Positions 1 to 10,200 of a stretch of DNA of 64,000 nt are shown here, in pieces. The DNA is taken from NCBI GenBank assembly GCA_009746045.1, contig RPFO01000076.1:272501-336500 (forward strand). The letters run 5' to 3'. The position numbers and the translations under genes were made by a program. Source of the stretch: Mesostigma viride. Taxonomy: Eukaryota > Streptophyta > Mesostigmatophyceae > Mesostigmatales > Mesostigmataceae. The notes below the pieces were generated by a model that was not told the origin of the DNA, searched no databases, and saw only the letters and a list, made by a program, of their open reading frames with translations. How positions within the stretch are numbered: position 1 is the first letter of the stretch; every line of letters begins with the position of its first letter.

Positions 1-403
1 CACAGCCCTGATGGGGATCTTGAAGCCCTGGCTAGACCCCTTCTCCACAATGCGAAGGAGCCTCTGCCATTCCTCAGCTATGGTGCCCCTGATCTCAAAC
101 GTATCATAGGCCAGCTTGTAGTGATTAGTGAGGTTGAGGACTTTGTCAGAAAACTCCTGACGCAGGCCCAGGAGAAACTGCTCCCAAGAGAGCTTATCCT
201 TCACTGCAGACCTGGCTTTGTCCCTCACACGCTCAGAAGAATCCCTATTCACTGAGGAAGCATGGAACACCTGGACGAGATTGACAGTGGGATCTACGGA
301 GTAGGTGACTAGCTCCATATCCTCTAACCACTTGTCTAACTCCTCCTGACTCACGGGTGGCTTCAGAGGCTTCTGGCCGTTCATCACGGCTACAGCACTC
401 ATG
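1..403 (-). CDS. Retroelement gag-like ORF, partial (runs off the window edge)
   Basis: A minus-strand frame is open from an ATG at 401-403 to the window edge (about 134 codons seen). It begins MSAVAVMNGQKPL and continues as a helical, charged sequence with SQEELDKWLEDMELV, DKLSWEQFLLGLRQEF and GTIAEEWQRLLRIVEK. This resembles the capsid part of LTR-retrotransposon Gag proteins: a tryptophan-rich helical segment of the type FxxWxxFxxxLxxxF. No catalytic domain is visible because the 3' part lies outside the window. It follows other gag-like frames on the same strand (404-1977). The Gag assignment is inference from composition, not from a recognised catalytic motif. Confidence 0.5.
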
Positions 404-433
404 TGGGGCCTAGTTCCTGGCAACGCGCGAGCA

Positions 434-1977
434 TCAATACCCACAGCAGAAGCCCCAGCACCCCCAGCCATAGCGTCTACAGAAACATGAGGAGGAACGA
501 CTGCCTCGGCCACACGGGCCGTCAGACTTACCACCGTTGACCTGCAGCCCCTCCCCTTGGCCTCCTCCAGTCAGCTCAATGCTGTCCGTTGGCCCTTCTG
601 CGCGCTCCTTCCCCCGAGCTTCCTCCTTTCGCTTCCGGTACCGCGTCCTTTGCCCCGCCACGCCCTCCATCGTGGGAATCGCCTCCCCTTCTGGCTGGCC
701 GACTGCTGGCACTGACGCTTCCGCCTCTCCACCCTCCATCGCAACCGCCTTGCTCCCGCCGCTGACCCCGTTCTTGCCCTTAAGCATTATGGGCACAGAC
801 ACAAGATGGCAGCAATGAAAGCAACGCCCCCTATCCTCACGAAGCCTCCCCACCTGGCTCGGCCTCCTGGCTCAGCCTGGCTTGTTTGGACTCACGCTCC
901 TGCTGCTCTCTCACGCCCGCAGGTTCTGCGACCGGTGTAACAGGACGACGCGCGACTGCCAAGTCCGCGTTGAAGACACCGTAGACGCACCCCACCGGTC
1001 GCTGGCTGTCTTGTTGACGTTCCACAGCGACCCTGGGCTCACTAGGATTCCGGAACCACTGCTGGTTCCTCACCCACCGCGTGTCTCCGTTAGCGAGCTG
1101 GTTCTGCTCACCTCGCCCCGCCCGATCGTATTCGTGCACTGAATCCCTAGGAAGGTTTAGCTCTGAGCCCTGCTCAGCCTCGCGGATCTGCTGCGCTGTC
1201 CTCACCACTATCCCCCTCGGGCGATCAGTGTAGGTATGGAAGATGTTATCTGGCGACCTCGCAGCCCCGGCCTCAATCGTTACCGACAGACCTGGTGCCG
1301 ATGCATGCCGCCCTCGCGCGTCGAGGAGTATCCAAAAATGTGAAGATTCCAGGTGGGTTGGTGGTGATCACAAACTTGTCTGCCTGCCCCCTTGCCTCTT
1401 GCAAAAGCACAGCAACTAAATTCTCAACAGTTTGCGAAAACACTTCAGCCGATACCCACGGATTGATCTCCTCACGTCTCCTCGCCTCCCGGATCTCGTC
1501 TGTCTCTGGAATTCCCTCGCCTAGCACCGCCGTAGCCACCCAGTGGTTAAAAAGGCGCGTGCTTCCCAAAGCTATAGCCACAATCTGGCTACACGCTTCT
1601 CTCGCAAGGTCAAGGCTTGCTGGCGTAATATGACCTCCCTGATACGCCACCTCAACGCCACTAGCTGTGATAGCCAACGCGTCACGTAGCCGCACCAGTT
1701 CTTCAATGGCCACCCGCCCAGCTTCCCCTGGCGCGCTTGTCACGCGGGCCCTTTGCACTATAGGATCCGCTGCAGCCGCCCGGTTGCCCCCCCCCGAAAC
1801 TGCGACCCAACCCTCGTCGGCAAGCCCTCTCGCAATGTATGCCGCCTGCACAAACGTAGGCGCACTTGCTGGCTGCCGGTATGGGTAAAAAGGAGCTCCT
1901 TGCGAGCTCTGACCTTCGTCTCCCGCGGCTGGATGGCCCGTAGACGATGCGCCAGACATGAAATGGCAGGAAATCAC
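434..1977 (-). pseudogene. Gag-like/unknown retroelement frames, broken
   Basis: Three minus-strand open frames follow one another: 1273-1977 (234 aa), 837-1208 (123 aa) and 434-853 (139 aa). The first has a Pro/Ala-rich start and then an alpha-helical region (VAIEELVRLRDALAITASG, ETDEIREARRREEINPW). The second is rich in Gln, Glu and Arg. The third has basic and Gly-rich stretches and two Cys-rich patches (CFHCCH near its start, CWGFCCGY at its end) that do not form a regular CCHC knuckle. The arrangement looks like a retroelement gag or leader region broken by frameshifts, placed 5' of the gag-like ORF at 1-403. I do not recognise a specific family. Confidence 0.35.
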
Positions 1978-2982
1978 GAAAACAATAATACGATTTAGCG
2001 ACGCCGGCCAGGCAGCTTCTGTGAGCTCCTGGTCCTTGTCGCAACTGTTAGGACCTAGGTCGCGTAGCTTGCAACCTTTGCTCCTCGCCCCAGGTAACGC
2101 TCGAGATCGCTGGCTTGCTCACTCCAAGTGACAACCACGGTGCGTCGGCAAAGAACTGCCTTGACCTGCCTTAGGCCATAGCTTTATGTTACCTCATTTC
2201 CATCGTGCCCTAAGGCATCGCCCATCGGCTTCGCACAGTGCACCGCTAGTAACCTTGCCAGAGCTCTGCTTACCGCTACCTTGCATCCTTGCTGCAGGCA
2301 GCGTTAAGGATCTCTGACATTCCGCGACTAGGTATCACCAGTTCCTGTCACAGCTCTGCACGGATGCGCATCCTTGCAGAGCCCGCGACTGGCCTACTGG
2401 TCTCTACTTAGTCGCCGGACCGTTGCGCCCTCAGCCTCCATGGACCTGAGTCACGTGCTGGTCCAGGCTAAGCCTGTGCAGGCCCTGCCTGCCACGTGCC
2501 CTGTCCACTGCGGCCTCGGTGTGCACTGCCGCCGCCGCCGGTCGGCAGGACTTCGGGACCTGATAACTCTCACATCCCTTGTCTGTTTCAGGCAGTCAGC
2601 ACGGCGTTAGAAAGGTCTCCTCATCCTGCATCCAACTAGCACATTGGTGCCCCAATATGCTAACTCACTGCTGGCCCGCCGTGATGAGAGGTTGCGGGGA
2701 AAATGTTCAGCTTGTGGCGGAGAGCGATGGCGTAAAGGGCCCGGGAACCAACGTGGACAAAGAGCTCATGGGGAGGGCGCGCAGGAATGCGGACCCCACG
2801 CTCCCCTCAAGGGGAAGTACGGAGTGAAACCAAGCCTTCCCCTGATCGTTCAAGCACGCATGCAGACTGTTATTAAAAGAACTGATGGGTTTGCCTTCTA
2901 CAATGCTTGTGATTGGAGCCCAAATGTGCCTGTCCTTGCAGGTACAGGCTATGGAGGATGGGAGCAAAGAGACAGAGACTCT
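1978..2982. other. Non-coding stretch between two retroelement pieces
   Basis: No coherent coding frame is visible. A direct motif around GCATCCTTGC occurs twice (near 2284 and 2368). For the minus-strand elements on both sides this could be leader or LTR sequence, but I see no convincing primer-binding site. Confidence 0.3.
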
Positions 2983-3644
2983 GTTTGAGGCAGAATGAGA
3001 ATGAGGAGTCCCTTAGACATGCAAGGCTCCTCAGTTGTTTTACTCACTCGAGGAAAAAACACAGGCAGAAAATTGGAATGACCTGATTGGCTGGCTAGGA
3101 ATGTGCCTACTAGGAATATTCTCATGTAATACTCAGGCCACCAATCAGGTCTAGGCTAGTGTTCAGGCCACCAATCAGGTCAGGCCAGTGTACTACAGGC
3201 TACCAATCAGATCAGACAAGAAAAAACCTTATCTTGTAACTGCTGTAGTAACAGTCTTATCTTCTAACTGCTTCACAGTAATATAACTAAAAGATTTATT
3301 CATTTGTGACCTGATGATGATGGAGTAAATCTGGCGTGAACATATCAGCGCCACATCTGACATGCACAGTGTACATGTCAATCAGTCAGCTATCCTGTCA
3401 TACTGATTCTCATCTGACATGGACAACATCATAGGTCAGCTGATATAGTAGACAGATTAGTGAGCTGCCTTAGTATAAGGATCCACTTGGCATAGGTACT
3501 AATCCCTGATTACTAAAACTGGCCATAACTTTCTCATTTGTTAATTGGTCAAATCCAACGGGACTATATAAAACAGCGGCTCATGTACAAGAGCCTCTAT
3601 CTATCTAGCCAGGTCAGGTGGGTACACATAAAAGGACCATGTCC
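2983..3644 (-). mobile_element. Probable Ty1/copia 3' LTR
   Basis: Read on the minus strand, a run AAGGGGGG is followed directly by TGTCAAGGACATGG, the usual polypurine-tract to LTR (TG...) transition, immediately downstream of a copia RNase H remnant. The LTR start at 3644 is therefore fairly well placed. The other end (near 2983) is a guess, because no second LTR is present to compare. The stretch contains a duplicated GCCACCAATCAG-type motif (3138-3205) and TATA-like AT-rich segments. Confidence 0.5.
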
Positions 3645-3646
3645 TT

Positions 3647-3655
3647 GACACCCCC
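3647..3655 (-). promoter_or_regulatory. Polypurine tract of copia element
   Basis: The minus strand reads GTAAGGGGGG next to the TGTCAAGG LTR start. It lies just 3' of the RNase H remnant, where a retrotransposon polypurine tract is expected. Confidence 0.55.
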
Positions 3656-3759
3656 CTTACAACACCTGACCTTGCTCTAGTAGTGCTATCCTGTCTGAAT
3701 TGTATAACACTTAGAAGAAAAAGCTCGCAAAAGCCCCTGTGGGCATATACAACTGCATA

Positions 3760-4255
3760 TCTAAGTAGACACCAGCAGCTTGTCCCGCAGGGTGATGAAC
3801 CGTGCCCTTCCCAGGGCCTTGGTGAAGATGTCCGCCAGGTTGCCCTTGCCAGGGCAGTGACGCATGCAGATGGAGCCACCCTCCACCTGCTCACGGTTGA
3901 AGTGGTAGCGCACGTCGATGTGCTTGGTGCGCTTGGGGTGCACAGGGTGCATGGCCAGGGCCAGTGACCGCGCCAGTGTTGTCGCACAGCACGGTCCTGG
4001 GCCCCTCCACAGGTGCACCCAGGTCTCCCAGCAGGCGCCTGAGTGGCAGCACCAGCTGGGCGACGCTGCTCGCAGCAAATATGTATTCTGCCTCGCAAGT
4101 CGCATGAAGACAGAGCAAAAATGGGTTGCTTGCGGCTGCACCACTCCACGGGCGCACCCCGGTACAGGACCAGGTTGCCCGTCACAGAGCGCCTAAACTC
4201 TGGGCAGTTAGCCCAGTCAGCGTCAGTCCAGGCCTCCAGCCCCCCTTCCTGACCA
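3760..4255 (-). pseudogene. Ty1/copia RNase H C-terminus (remnant)
   Basis: The minus-strand frame ending near 3761 contains KRTKHIDVRYHFNREQVEGG and GKGNLADIFTKALGRARF. These are the highly conserved end of copia-type RNase H (KHIDVRYHFxRE...ADxxTKxL). Upstream, in another frame near 4160-4255, are WTDADWANCPEFRRSVTG and GAPVEWCSRKQ, the preceding RNase H block. The conserved blocks lie in different frames, so at least two frameshifts separate them and no intact enzyme remains. It reads toward the LTR at 2983-3644. The integrase and RT parts that should lie upstream (higher coordinates) are absent. Confidence 0.8.
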
Positions 4256-4790
4256 TACCGCAGACCATTGTAGTTAACGTAAAGGATTTACGTTAGATGG
4301 ATAGAGATTGTTACGCTCTTTCCAACGGCACCTTGAACGCCTCATTTGGTTAAGGGACGTAAAAGTTATGACGTTTCCTAGGCTGTGCCGACAGTACCCG
4401 GCGCGCCACTGTGGGCGCGTACGGACACAGGATGTACAAGTGTCACTTTGATAGTCCGCAGGACGTTGACAGGACTTGTACAGGACTTGATAGTCAATTG
4501 ATAGGTAGGCGTGCTGTAGCGCGCCAGGACCTATGAGACAATTGATGCTGAGCAGTGTACGGATAGGTCCACAGGACTAGCCGTATGGACAATTGATAGA
4601 TCTGCGCGCCAAAGGCGTGCCAGAGTCTGTGTGATCAATTGATTGACAGTTCAGCTGTGACAGTGCAGCTGAATACTTGGACGCGTCCCTAGCAAGTTAT
4701 ATGAGTGACTTGGTAGCACCGGGACGCTAGCTCTTGCGTGCAGTCTTGGAAGTGACGTGACTTACGTCTGTGTTTCCTTATTCCTAATGA
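4256..4790. repeat. Non-coding, with recurring CAATTGAT motif
   Basis: No gene is seen. Between 4440 and 4650 the words CAATTGAT, GATAGGT and ACAGGACT recur at irregular spacing with GCGCGCC and GGCGTGC words, giving a degenerate repeated texture. It may be the 5' terminal region of the DIRS-like element that follows, but I found no match to that element's 3' direct repeats. Confidence 0.3.
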
Positions 4791-5055
4791 AGGCAACATT
4801 CCTGCAAGAGCCATGGCGAACTTCGGCATTTCTCTCTCACAACTGGTATTACTCGCCGAATCTCACTCATGCCGAATTCCTTCGATTTCCGGATCCCCAC
4901 GGACGAGGAAATAACTGCTCCGCCGGCCGACCCCTTACCGGTTCCGCCATCGCGCGATCCGCAGCCGAATCATTGCTGCGCCGTGGCAAAGTCTAATTGA
5001 CGAGGTCACGACATCGCTCGACGAATTACATCGTCGACAGCGGGCAGCTCTGCCG

Positions 5056-5895
5056 TTGCTGGGGGATTTCCCGGAAGACCCGCGCCTGCCGCAGCTGGTG
5101 CCGGCGATTCGCGGTCCGTTGGACTCCATTCGGTCGATTTTATCGGCCTTTACAGTCCAGGTCCGTGGAGGGCTTCGTTCCATTAACGAAGTCACAACCG
5201 CCATCGAGGAGGATCAGGCGCTGCCACCAACGACACCTGCGCAACGAAAAATGGCCAAGCCGAAAGGCGCGGCCAAGGTTTCGGCAGGTGGGGGGGCTGT
5301 CGGAAAGGAAATGAGGGCGAGGTTGGCGACATTCGTTGGGGCACCTCCGGAAACCGAAAATCAGGACGACGAGGAGGACGAGGAGGGGGAGGTCGCAGCC
5401 GAGAAATTCATGCAAGGTTTGAGGGCAGCGCTGGGAGGAATGGAGGGGGCGGGAAGCCACTTCAAGGCCTCGAAAGGGGTGGCGCTGCCAAGCCGAGCCA
5501 AGAGCGTGAAATATCGGATTTCGGAGCGGGTGCTGCCGGGGGTGTTGGAGGACGCCAGCGACAATGGGATGGGAATCCGGTCGTGGGTCATGACGGTAAA
5601 GCCTGGAAATTGGCGGAACATGGAGAACAGGAAAATTGTCATGAACATTGCATTGGCCATGGACACCCTTCTCAAGGAGCTGGGCTCAGCAGCCGGGGAG
5701 CTTGTGGGCATGGAGTACCTAATGAGGGTGGTGGCGGCCTTGCTGCAGGTGGAGGGGCAAGGAGGGGGGGGTGGAAGGTGGCCAGCCACCTCCTGCCATT
5801 GGGGGAGGAGGCTGCACTGTCAGCCACCCCGGCTGTCAAGGCAGCTCTCCAAACTGCGATCCTCTTGGACAAGCTCAGCAAGGCTCAACAAGTAG
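5056..5895 (+). CDS. Gag-like protein of the DIRS-like element
   Basis: A 279-aa frame. It has a leucine-rich N-terminus, an acidic centre (DDEEDEEGEV), then a moderately conserved-looking helical region (VLPGVLEDASDNGMGIRSWV, RNMENRKIVMNIALAMDTLL) and a Gly-rich tail. It precedes the RT frame and overlaps its start in another frame, consistent with gag-pol organisation by frameshift or internal initiation. No zinc knuckle is seen. Function is inferred from position only. Confidence 0.5.
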   Translation: MLGDFPEDPRLPQLVPAIRGPLDSIRSILSAFTVQVRGGLRSINEVTTAIEEDQALPPTTPAQRKMAKPKGAAKVSAGGGAVGKEMRARLATFVGAPPETENQDDEEDEEGEVAAEKFMQGLRAALGGMEGAGSHFKASKGVALPSRAKSVKYRISERVLPGVLEDASDNGMGIRSWVMTVKPGNWRNMENRKIVMNIALAMDTLLKELGSAAGELVGMEYLMRVVAALLQVEGQGGGGGRWPATSCHWGRRLHCQPPRLSRQLSKLRSSWTSSARLNK

Positions 5896-8193
5896 GGAAA
5901 TAGAATCCCAGCGGGACCGCTCCCTTTTCCCGCTGCCATACCCACTTAGGCCAGCGTACACCGCGTGGGGCAGGGTGAGATCGGCACGCCGGCGACAGCG
6001 TGCCACGCGCCGCCACCGCGAGTACACACTGCAATGCAAGGTAGTGCGTTGGCTTAATTGGCTGTGGGGAGGGGGGCAAGACCCTCCTCCTAACCCTAGA
6101 GGGGCGTGCTCTAAGGGGAGGGAGGAGGCCCTTGCGAGGGTCAAGAGGCACTGCACCTGGCACAGTCGCCGCGTAGGGGGCGTTGCGACAGGCCAGGAGC
6201 AAGAAGGTGCTGATGCAATATATGGGAAGCAGAATAAGTATGAACAACTGCGCGCGGACGCGGTGAGTCTACCAAAGGCGGAGGTGGCGGGGAAGGCACG
6301 GCTGCTCGACCTGTTGGCTATGCGGCCGAGCTGGCGGGAGATATATGCCAGCGAAGAGAACTGCATCAAGCCAGCGGTCGTGGCGAGCGCAAAGTATTGG
6401 AATGTGCCCAAGCCCAGCCGGGGATGCTCCATGGATGAATGGGGCAAGCTCATGAGCCGGGCAGCGGGCGTGGGCATGGTGGCGTTCCGGGAGAGGCGGC
6501 CCAAGTGGGTGGATGGCTGCTTTGGAGTGGCCAAGGGGGTGGGTGAGCTTCGGTTCATCGTCAACAGGAAGCTGGGCAACCTGCTGTGGGTGGACCCCCC
6601 CAAGATCCTGCTACCCCACCTGGGCATCCTCGTGGAGGTCTACATCAAGGCTGGTGCTACTGCGCCAAGAGCGACCTCGTGTCATACTACTACTCCATCG
6701 AGGTGCCCGAGTGGTGGTGGGACTACCAAGGGCTTCCTAGTGTGTGGTCGACTAGCGTAGGTCTGGCAGGGCCGAGGCGGAAGGTGTGGCCCGTGCTCAA
6801 GGTGCTGGCCATGGGACATTCCCATGCGGTGGCGCTGGGGGAGGCCATCCATGAGATGGTGCTCTACATGACCGGTGCCCTGGATCCGAGGCGCCAGGTC
6901 AACTACCTCTCAAGCGCAGGTGAGCTCACCTTGGTGCGCGACGAGTGTGGCCAGCCACTGCGCTTGGCCATCGAGTACAAGGAGGAGCGCGCCGGGGAGC
7001 TTCAGATTGACCTGGAAAACCCCCCTGCCCCCATGCTGTCCATCACCATTGATGACTTGGTGGCCAGCAACGGGCGGACCTGCGAGGCGGTGAACCAGCT
7101 CATCACGCGCGCTATTGAGGAAGGCTACCTCCCTAACAACCTTGTGCCGTCTAAGGAGAAGACTAAGATGGCGAGCCTGGAAGGGGACGAGCTAGAAGCC
7201 CTAGGGGTGGTGCACCGACGGAACGGCGTGCTGGAACCAACGGTCAAGCAGCTCAACCTTGTGATCGCCCACACGCAGGCTATACTCACTCGAGGCCGAG
7301 CTACGGCCGAGGGGCTGGCTGCCGTCTTGGGGCGGTGGTTGTGGCTGCAGATGTTAAGCCGCAGCTGCTTGTCCATTTGGCAGCAATGTTTCAAATTCAT
7401 CAGCCTGCAAGGGTGGGGGCAGCGATCCTGGGTGCTGTGGGCCGGGGTGCGGGAGGAGTTAGAGTGTGCCCTGGCCTTGGCTCCCATGCTAAGGGTTGAC
7501 CGAAGCGCACCTTTGGCCCGTGAGGTGGTTGCATCTGACGCGTCCACCTACGGGCAAGGTGTCGTGTACGCAACCATGGAGCCGGGCGATGTGACGGAGC
7601 TGGCGAGGGCACGAGAGGTGCGGGGGTACCCGACTTTGCTCATACCAAGTGAGGTGGCCTACGCTGGCCCTAGGCCACTGAGCGCGCGGGCGCAACAAGC
7701 AATCACTAGCCAGCAATGGCGGGTTGGGGTCCGGAGTCGTTGGCGGGATCCGGGGATGCACATCAACGAGAAGGAGGTGCGGGCTGCAGTGAAGGGCGTG
7801 GAGAGGAGTGCGCGCAGCTTGGCAAACCGAGGCAAGCGGGTGGTGAGGTTGGTGGACTCCACCGCGGCGTTGGGCTGCTTGGCTAAGGGGCGGTCCTCAT
7901 CCCACAAGCTCAACAAGCAGTGCCGCCGCTTGTGCGCGCTGACCCTCGCCACTGGGAGTCGTTCCCAGTGGGTGTGGACGCCGAGTGCACTTCAACCAGC
8001 CGATGGCGTTTCTCGCGGCCAATCCATGGCGACTTTCTTGGCAGGCTGGGTGCGCGACCTGACCGCGGAAGGCATCCATCCTAACCCGGGGCCCCCTGCA
8101 CCTGTTAGCTACCTTCCATTGCTAGAGGGGAAAGTAAAGCCGGCTACTTTGCTGGCCTACCGTCGTGGTCTTGATTCCCTCTTGACTTGGTGA
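5885..8193 (+). pseudogene. DIRS-type reverse transcriptase - RNase H, one frameshift
   Basis: The RT N-terminal part lies in one frame up to about 6650 (GELRFIVNRKLGNLL, then DPPKILLPHLGIL). The continuation is in the next frame: SDLVSYYYSIEVPEWW (RT motif A with its aspartate), the YQGLP block, and SITIDDLV (the catalytic xxDD box). RNase H follows, with EVVASDAST, NEKEVRAAV, RVVRLVDSTAALGCL and a PSALQPADGVSR block, typical of DIRS/Pao-like RNase H. The frame ends LAYRRGLDSLLTW, the start of a YR N-terminal domain. The frameshift near 6645-6665 separates RT fingers from palm, so this copy cannot make full RT without recoding. Confidence 0.75.
8068..8097 (+). other. 2A-like peptide motif (IHPNPGP) between RNase H and recombinase
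   Basis: In frame with RNase H the codons read EGIHPNPGPP. NPGP followed by P is the core of 2A ribosome-skipping peptides (consensus D-V/I-E-x-N-P-G-P). Here the usual D and E are G and H, a variant known from non-LTR retrotransposons. Its place between RNase H and the recombinase domain suggests co-translational separation. Activity is unproven. Confidence 0.5.
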
Positions 8194-8695
8194 GAGGCTG
8201 GTGGGCGGGCGGACGGGTCGTCGTCACGAGCTGACACCCTTGAGGAGACATTTTGTGCGTATGTCGCCTGGGCTCATTTTCGGGGGTACAGCCGCCAAGC
8301 GTGTGTCAATGCCTTGATGGGGTTGCAACTTTATTATCCCGGTATGGTGAAGCGGTGGGACTTGGCCTGTGGCGTCCTCGCTGGGTGGAAAACACTTGTG
8401 CCCCCCCGTGCCCCTCCTCCCATTCCATGGGAGGTGGCGTTTGCACTTGCCAGCACGATGGTCATGCCATTCACGGGCTGCGGCATGGAGGTGGGCAGCC
8501 ACTCACGATTTCCTCGCGGGTCGCAGCATGGGGGACATCCAGGGCCGGGGGCGCTGGCTTAGCAGCTCCACCGTTGCCCATTATGTGGGCTTGCACCGCA
8601 GTTTGGAGGTGGAGCTGCCTGAGGTTCTTCTTCGGGCCATGGCCGCCTGCCCCCCTCGGGCCTGGCGGGCTATTTTGAAATTGCCCTCCACCTAG
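8194..8695 (+). pseudogene. DIRS tyrosine recombinase, core deleted
   Basis: The N-terminal core-binding part is readable (GLQLYYPGMVKRWDLACGVL, then PPRAPPPIPWEVAFALA), as is the extreme C-terminus in another frame (HDFLAGRSMGDIQGRGRW, then SSSTVAHYV with the probable nucleophile Tyr, ending ILKLPST). The region between them, which should hold the first catalytic Arg and the HxxR box, is missing: the two parts meet near 8470-8505. A full YR domain is about 250-300 aa, and here about 160 aa remain. The copy is catalytically dead. Confidence 0.65.
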
Positions 8696-8767
8696 TTTGG
8701 TTGTTCATTTCTATGTCATTATGCTAGGTTCTTTGCCCCTGGCATGGATCGCCAGGGAGGGATATAA

Positions 8768-8904
8768 GGGTAAGGCTAGCCTTTGCCAAGCAATAAGTGT
8801 TCCCATGAGCATCGGCGGCCGGGATGTGGCCTGCCTTTTGTATGTGCTCCACTCATTGTTTTAATAAAGAGTCTGGTTACCCTGGAGTTCCACGGTTAAT
8901 AGAA
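8768..8904 (+). repeat. 137-bp direct repeat, copy 1
   Basis: Starts GGGTAAGGCTAGCC and ends GGTTAATAGAA. It recurs at 9364-9500 with about two base differences. Position 3' of the recombinase fits the split direct repeats of PAT-like DIRS elements. Confidence 0.85.
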
Positions 8905-9363
8905 TCGTGGTTCTCTGAACATAGTTTCTTTATAGTGAGATGGAAGGGTAGCCGCTATATAGCTAGGTTATTGGGTTCACGTGACATACCTTTTGAGGCC
9001 GGTGCGGCCTGATCCGGATCAGTCGTGGCCAAAGCTTTGGCCAGTTTTTCTTGGCCAGGTGGCAGGAGCTACGTTGAGATATAAACCTGCCACTGTCTAG
9101 GTTTCTTGGCTCATGGCGTAGTGATTAACTAGATCTAGATTCTTTCTCTCACGCAATATGTGACCTAATAGCCCCGGCAGCCTTACGTAAGCTGCCGGCA
9201 ATTACAACGCCACATTGCGTCATTTGTTCAGACGCAACATTTGCGTGGCGAAAAAATGCCGTCCGGGCCAAGGCCGCATGACACGCAAAAAAGGACAAAA
9301 ACAAACCCACCTAGCTAAGGTCGGCCTCTTTTCTTTTCCCGCCCACCCTCCCTGCGTGTTTGG
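8905..9363. repeat. Spacer between the direct repeats
   Basis: No coding frame. It holds a palindrome at 9174-9198 (arms CCGGCAG/CTGCCGG around CTTACGTAAG). By analogy with PAT elements this is where the copy of the 5' terminal repeat would sit. I found no match to 4.3-4.8 kb by eye. Confidence 0.4.
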
Positions 9364-9500
9364 GGGTAAGGCTAGCCTTTGCCAAGCAATAAGTGTTCCC
9401 ATGAGCATCGGCGGCCGGGATGTGGCCTGTCTTTTGTATGTGCTCCACTCATTGTTTTATTAAAGAGTCTGGTTACCCTGGAGTTCCACGGTTAATAGAA
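9364..9500 (+). repeat. 137-bp direct repeat, copy 2
   Basis: Nearly identical to 8768-8904, starting GGGTAAGGCTAGCC and ending GGTTAATAGAA. It probably marks the 3' end of the DIRS-like element. Confidence 0.85.
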
Positions 9501-9616
9501 ATGATCATAATTTCAGTCATCTAGAGGCATGGTGCTGAAATCACTATTAACTTCTAGCTCAGCTACACGGGTAGGGACCTGGGCAGCCTCATAGGCCGTG
9601 TCACTGAGGGCCCCTC

Positions 9617-10078
9617 TCAGTAGGACCAAGAAGCAGGAGGATAAAATGGAACTGCACTAGGGCGACCAGAAGGGCCGACAGGGGCAGAGGTACGACCCGT
9701 GTTATAAGCAGGGATGGAAGGCACAGGGTGAGGAGGAGGCCTAGGAGCATTGTCAGGGAGTGAGGACCTATTAGAGGGTTGAGCCAAGGTTGCAGGAGGG
9801 GCAGGGGCCGGGTTCAGGGTAAAAGAGGGGTCATCACTAAATCTGACACGTTGTTCAAAGGTAGGTGGGGTAAGAGAGGGACGACGGCGACCACCAGTAG
9901 TAGGAGAAGGAGGTGAGGTACGCAAGTTACCTTGAGGAGTGAGATGGTGCACCGTTTCCAAGGAGTCCCGTCTGTTACCACGAGTATTGTTGTTATTATT
10001 GTTATTATTATTAGTATTATTAGTATTATTAGTATTATTGGTAGGTATAGGCGACATCTCTCTACCCACTGGATCCAT
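9617..10078 (-). CDS. Pro/Ser/Asn-rich hypothetical protein
   Basis: A 153-aa minus-strand frame. It starts MDPVGREMSPIPT, continues with an Asn/Thr run encoded by an (AAT/AAC)-type microsatellite, then a Pro/Ser-rich disordered region ending PFYPPASWSY. It lies directly downstream of the 10,201-10,596 ORF on the same strand, separated by an AT-rich gap. No domain is recognised. With its neighbour it looks like a small structural protein of a retroelement, but this is inference. Confidence 0.4.
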   Translation of the reverse strand: MDPVGREMSPIPTNNTNNTNNTNNNNNNNNNTRGNRRDSLETVHHLTPQGNLRTSPPSPTTGGRRRPSLTPPTFEQRVRFSDDPSFTLNPAPAPPATLAQPSNRSSLPDNAPRPPPHPVPSIPAYNTGRTSAPVGPSGRPSAVPFYPPASWSY

Positions 10079-10200
10079 GTTTAATTAAAAGAAAGAACAA
10101 TGAAAGTTGCCTGGGTTAAGAAAAGGATAGGAACCTAAATTGAAACAAGGAAGGCAAAAGGAAAAACCTTGAATGTCCTAAGCAAAGGAAACAAATAAAA

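Larger units (their letters stand above)
4800..9500 (+). mobile_element. DIRS-like (tyrosine-recombinase) retrotransposon, decayed
   Basis: The plus-strand order is gag-like ORF (5056-5895), RT plus RNase H (5885-8193), tyrosine recombinase remnant (8194-8695), then a 137-bp direct repeat pair (8768-8904 and 9364-9500). RT, DIRS-type RNase H and YR in this order, with split direct repeats instead of LTRs, is the layout of PAT/Ngaro-like DIRS elements. The left end is uncertain. A frameshift in RT and a deletion in YR make this copy non-autonomous. Confidence 0.75.
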
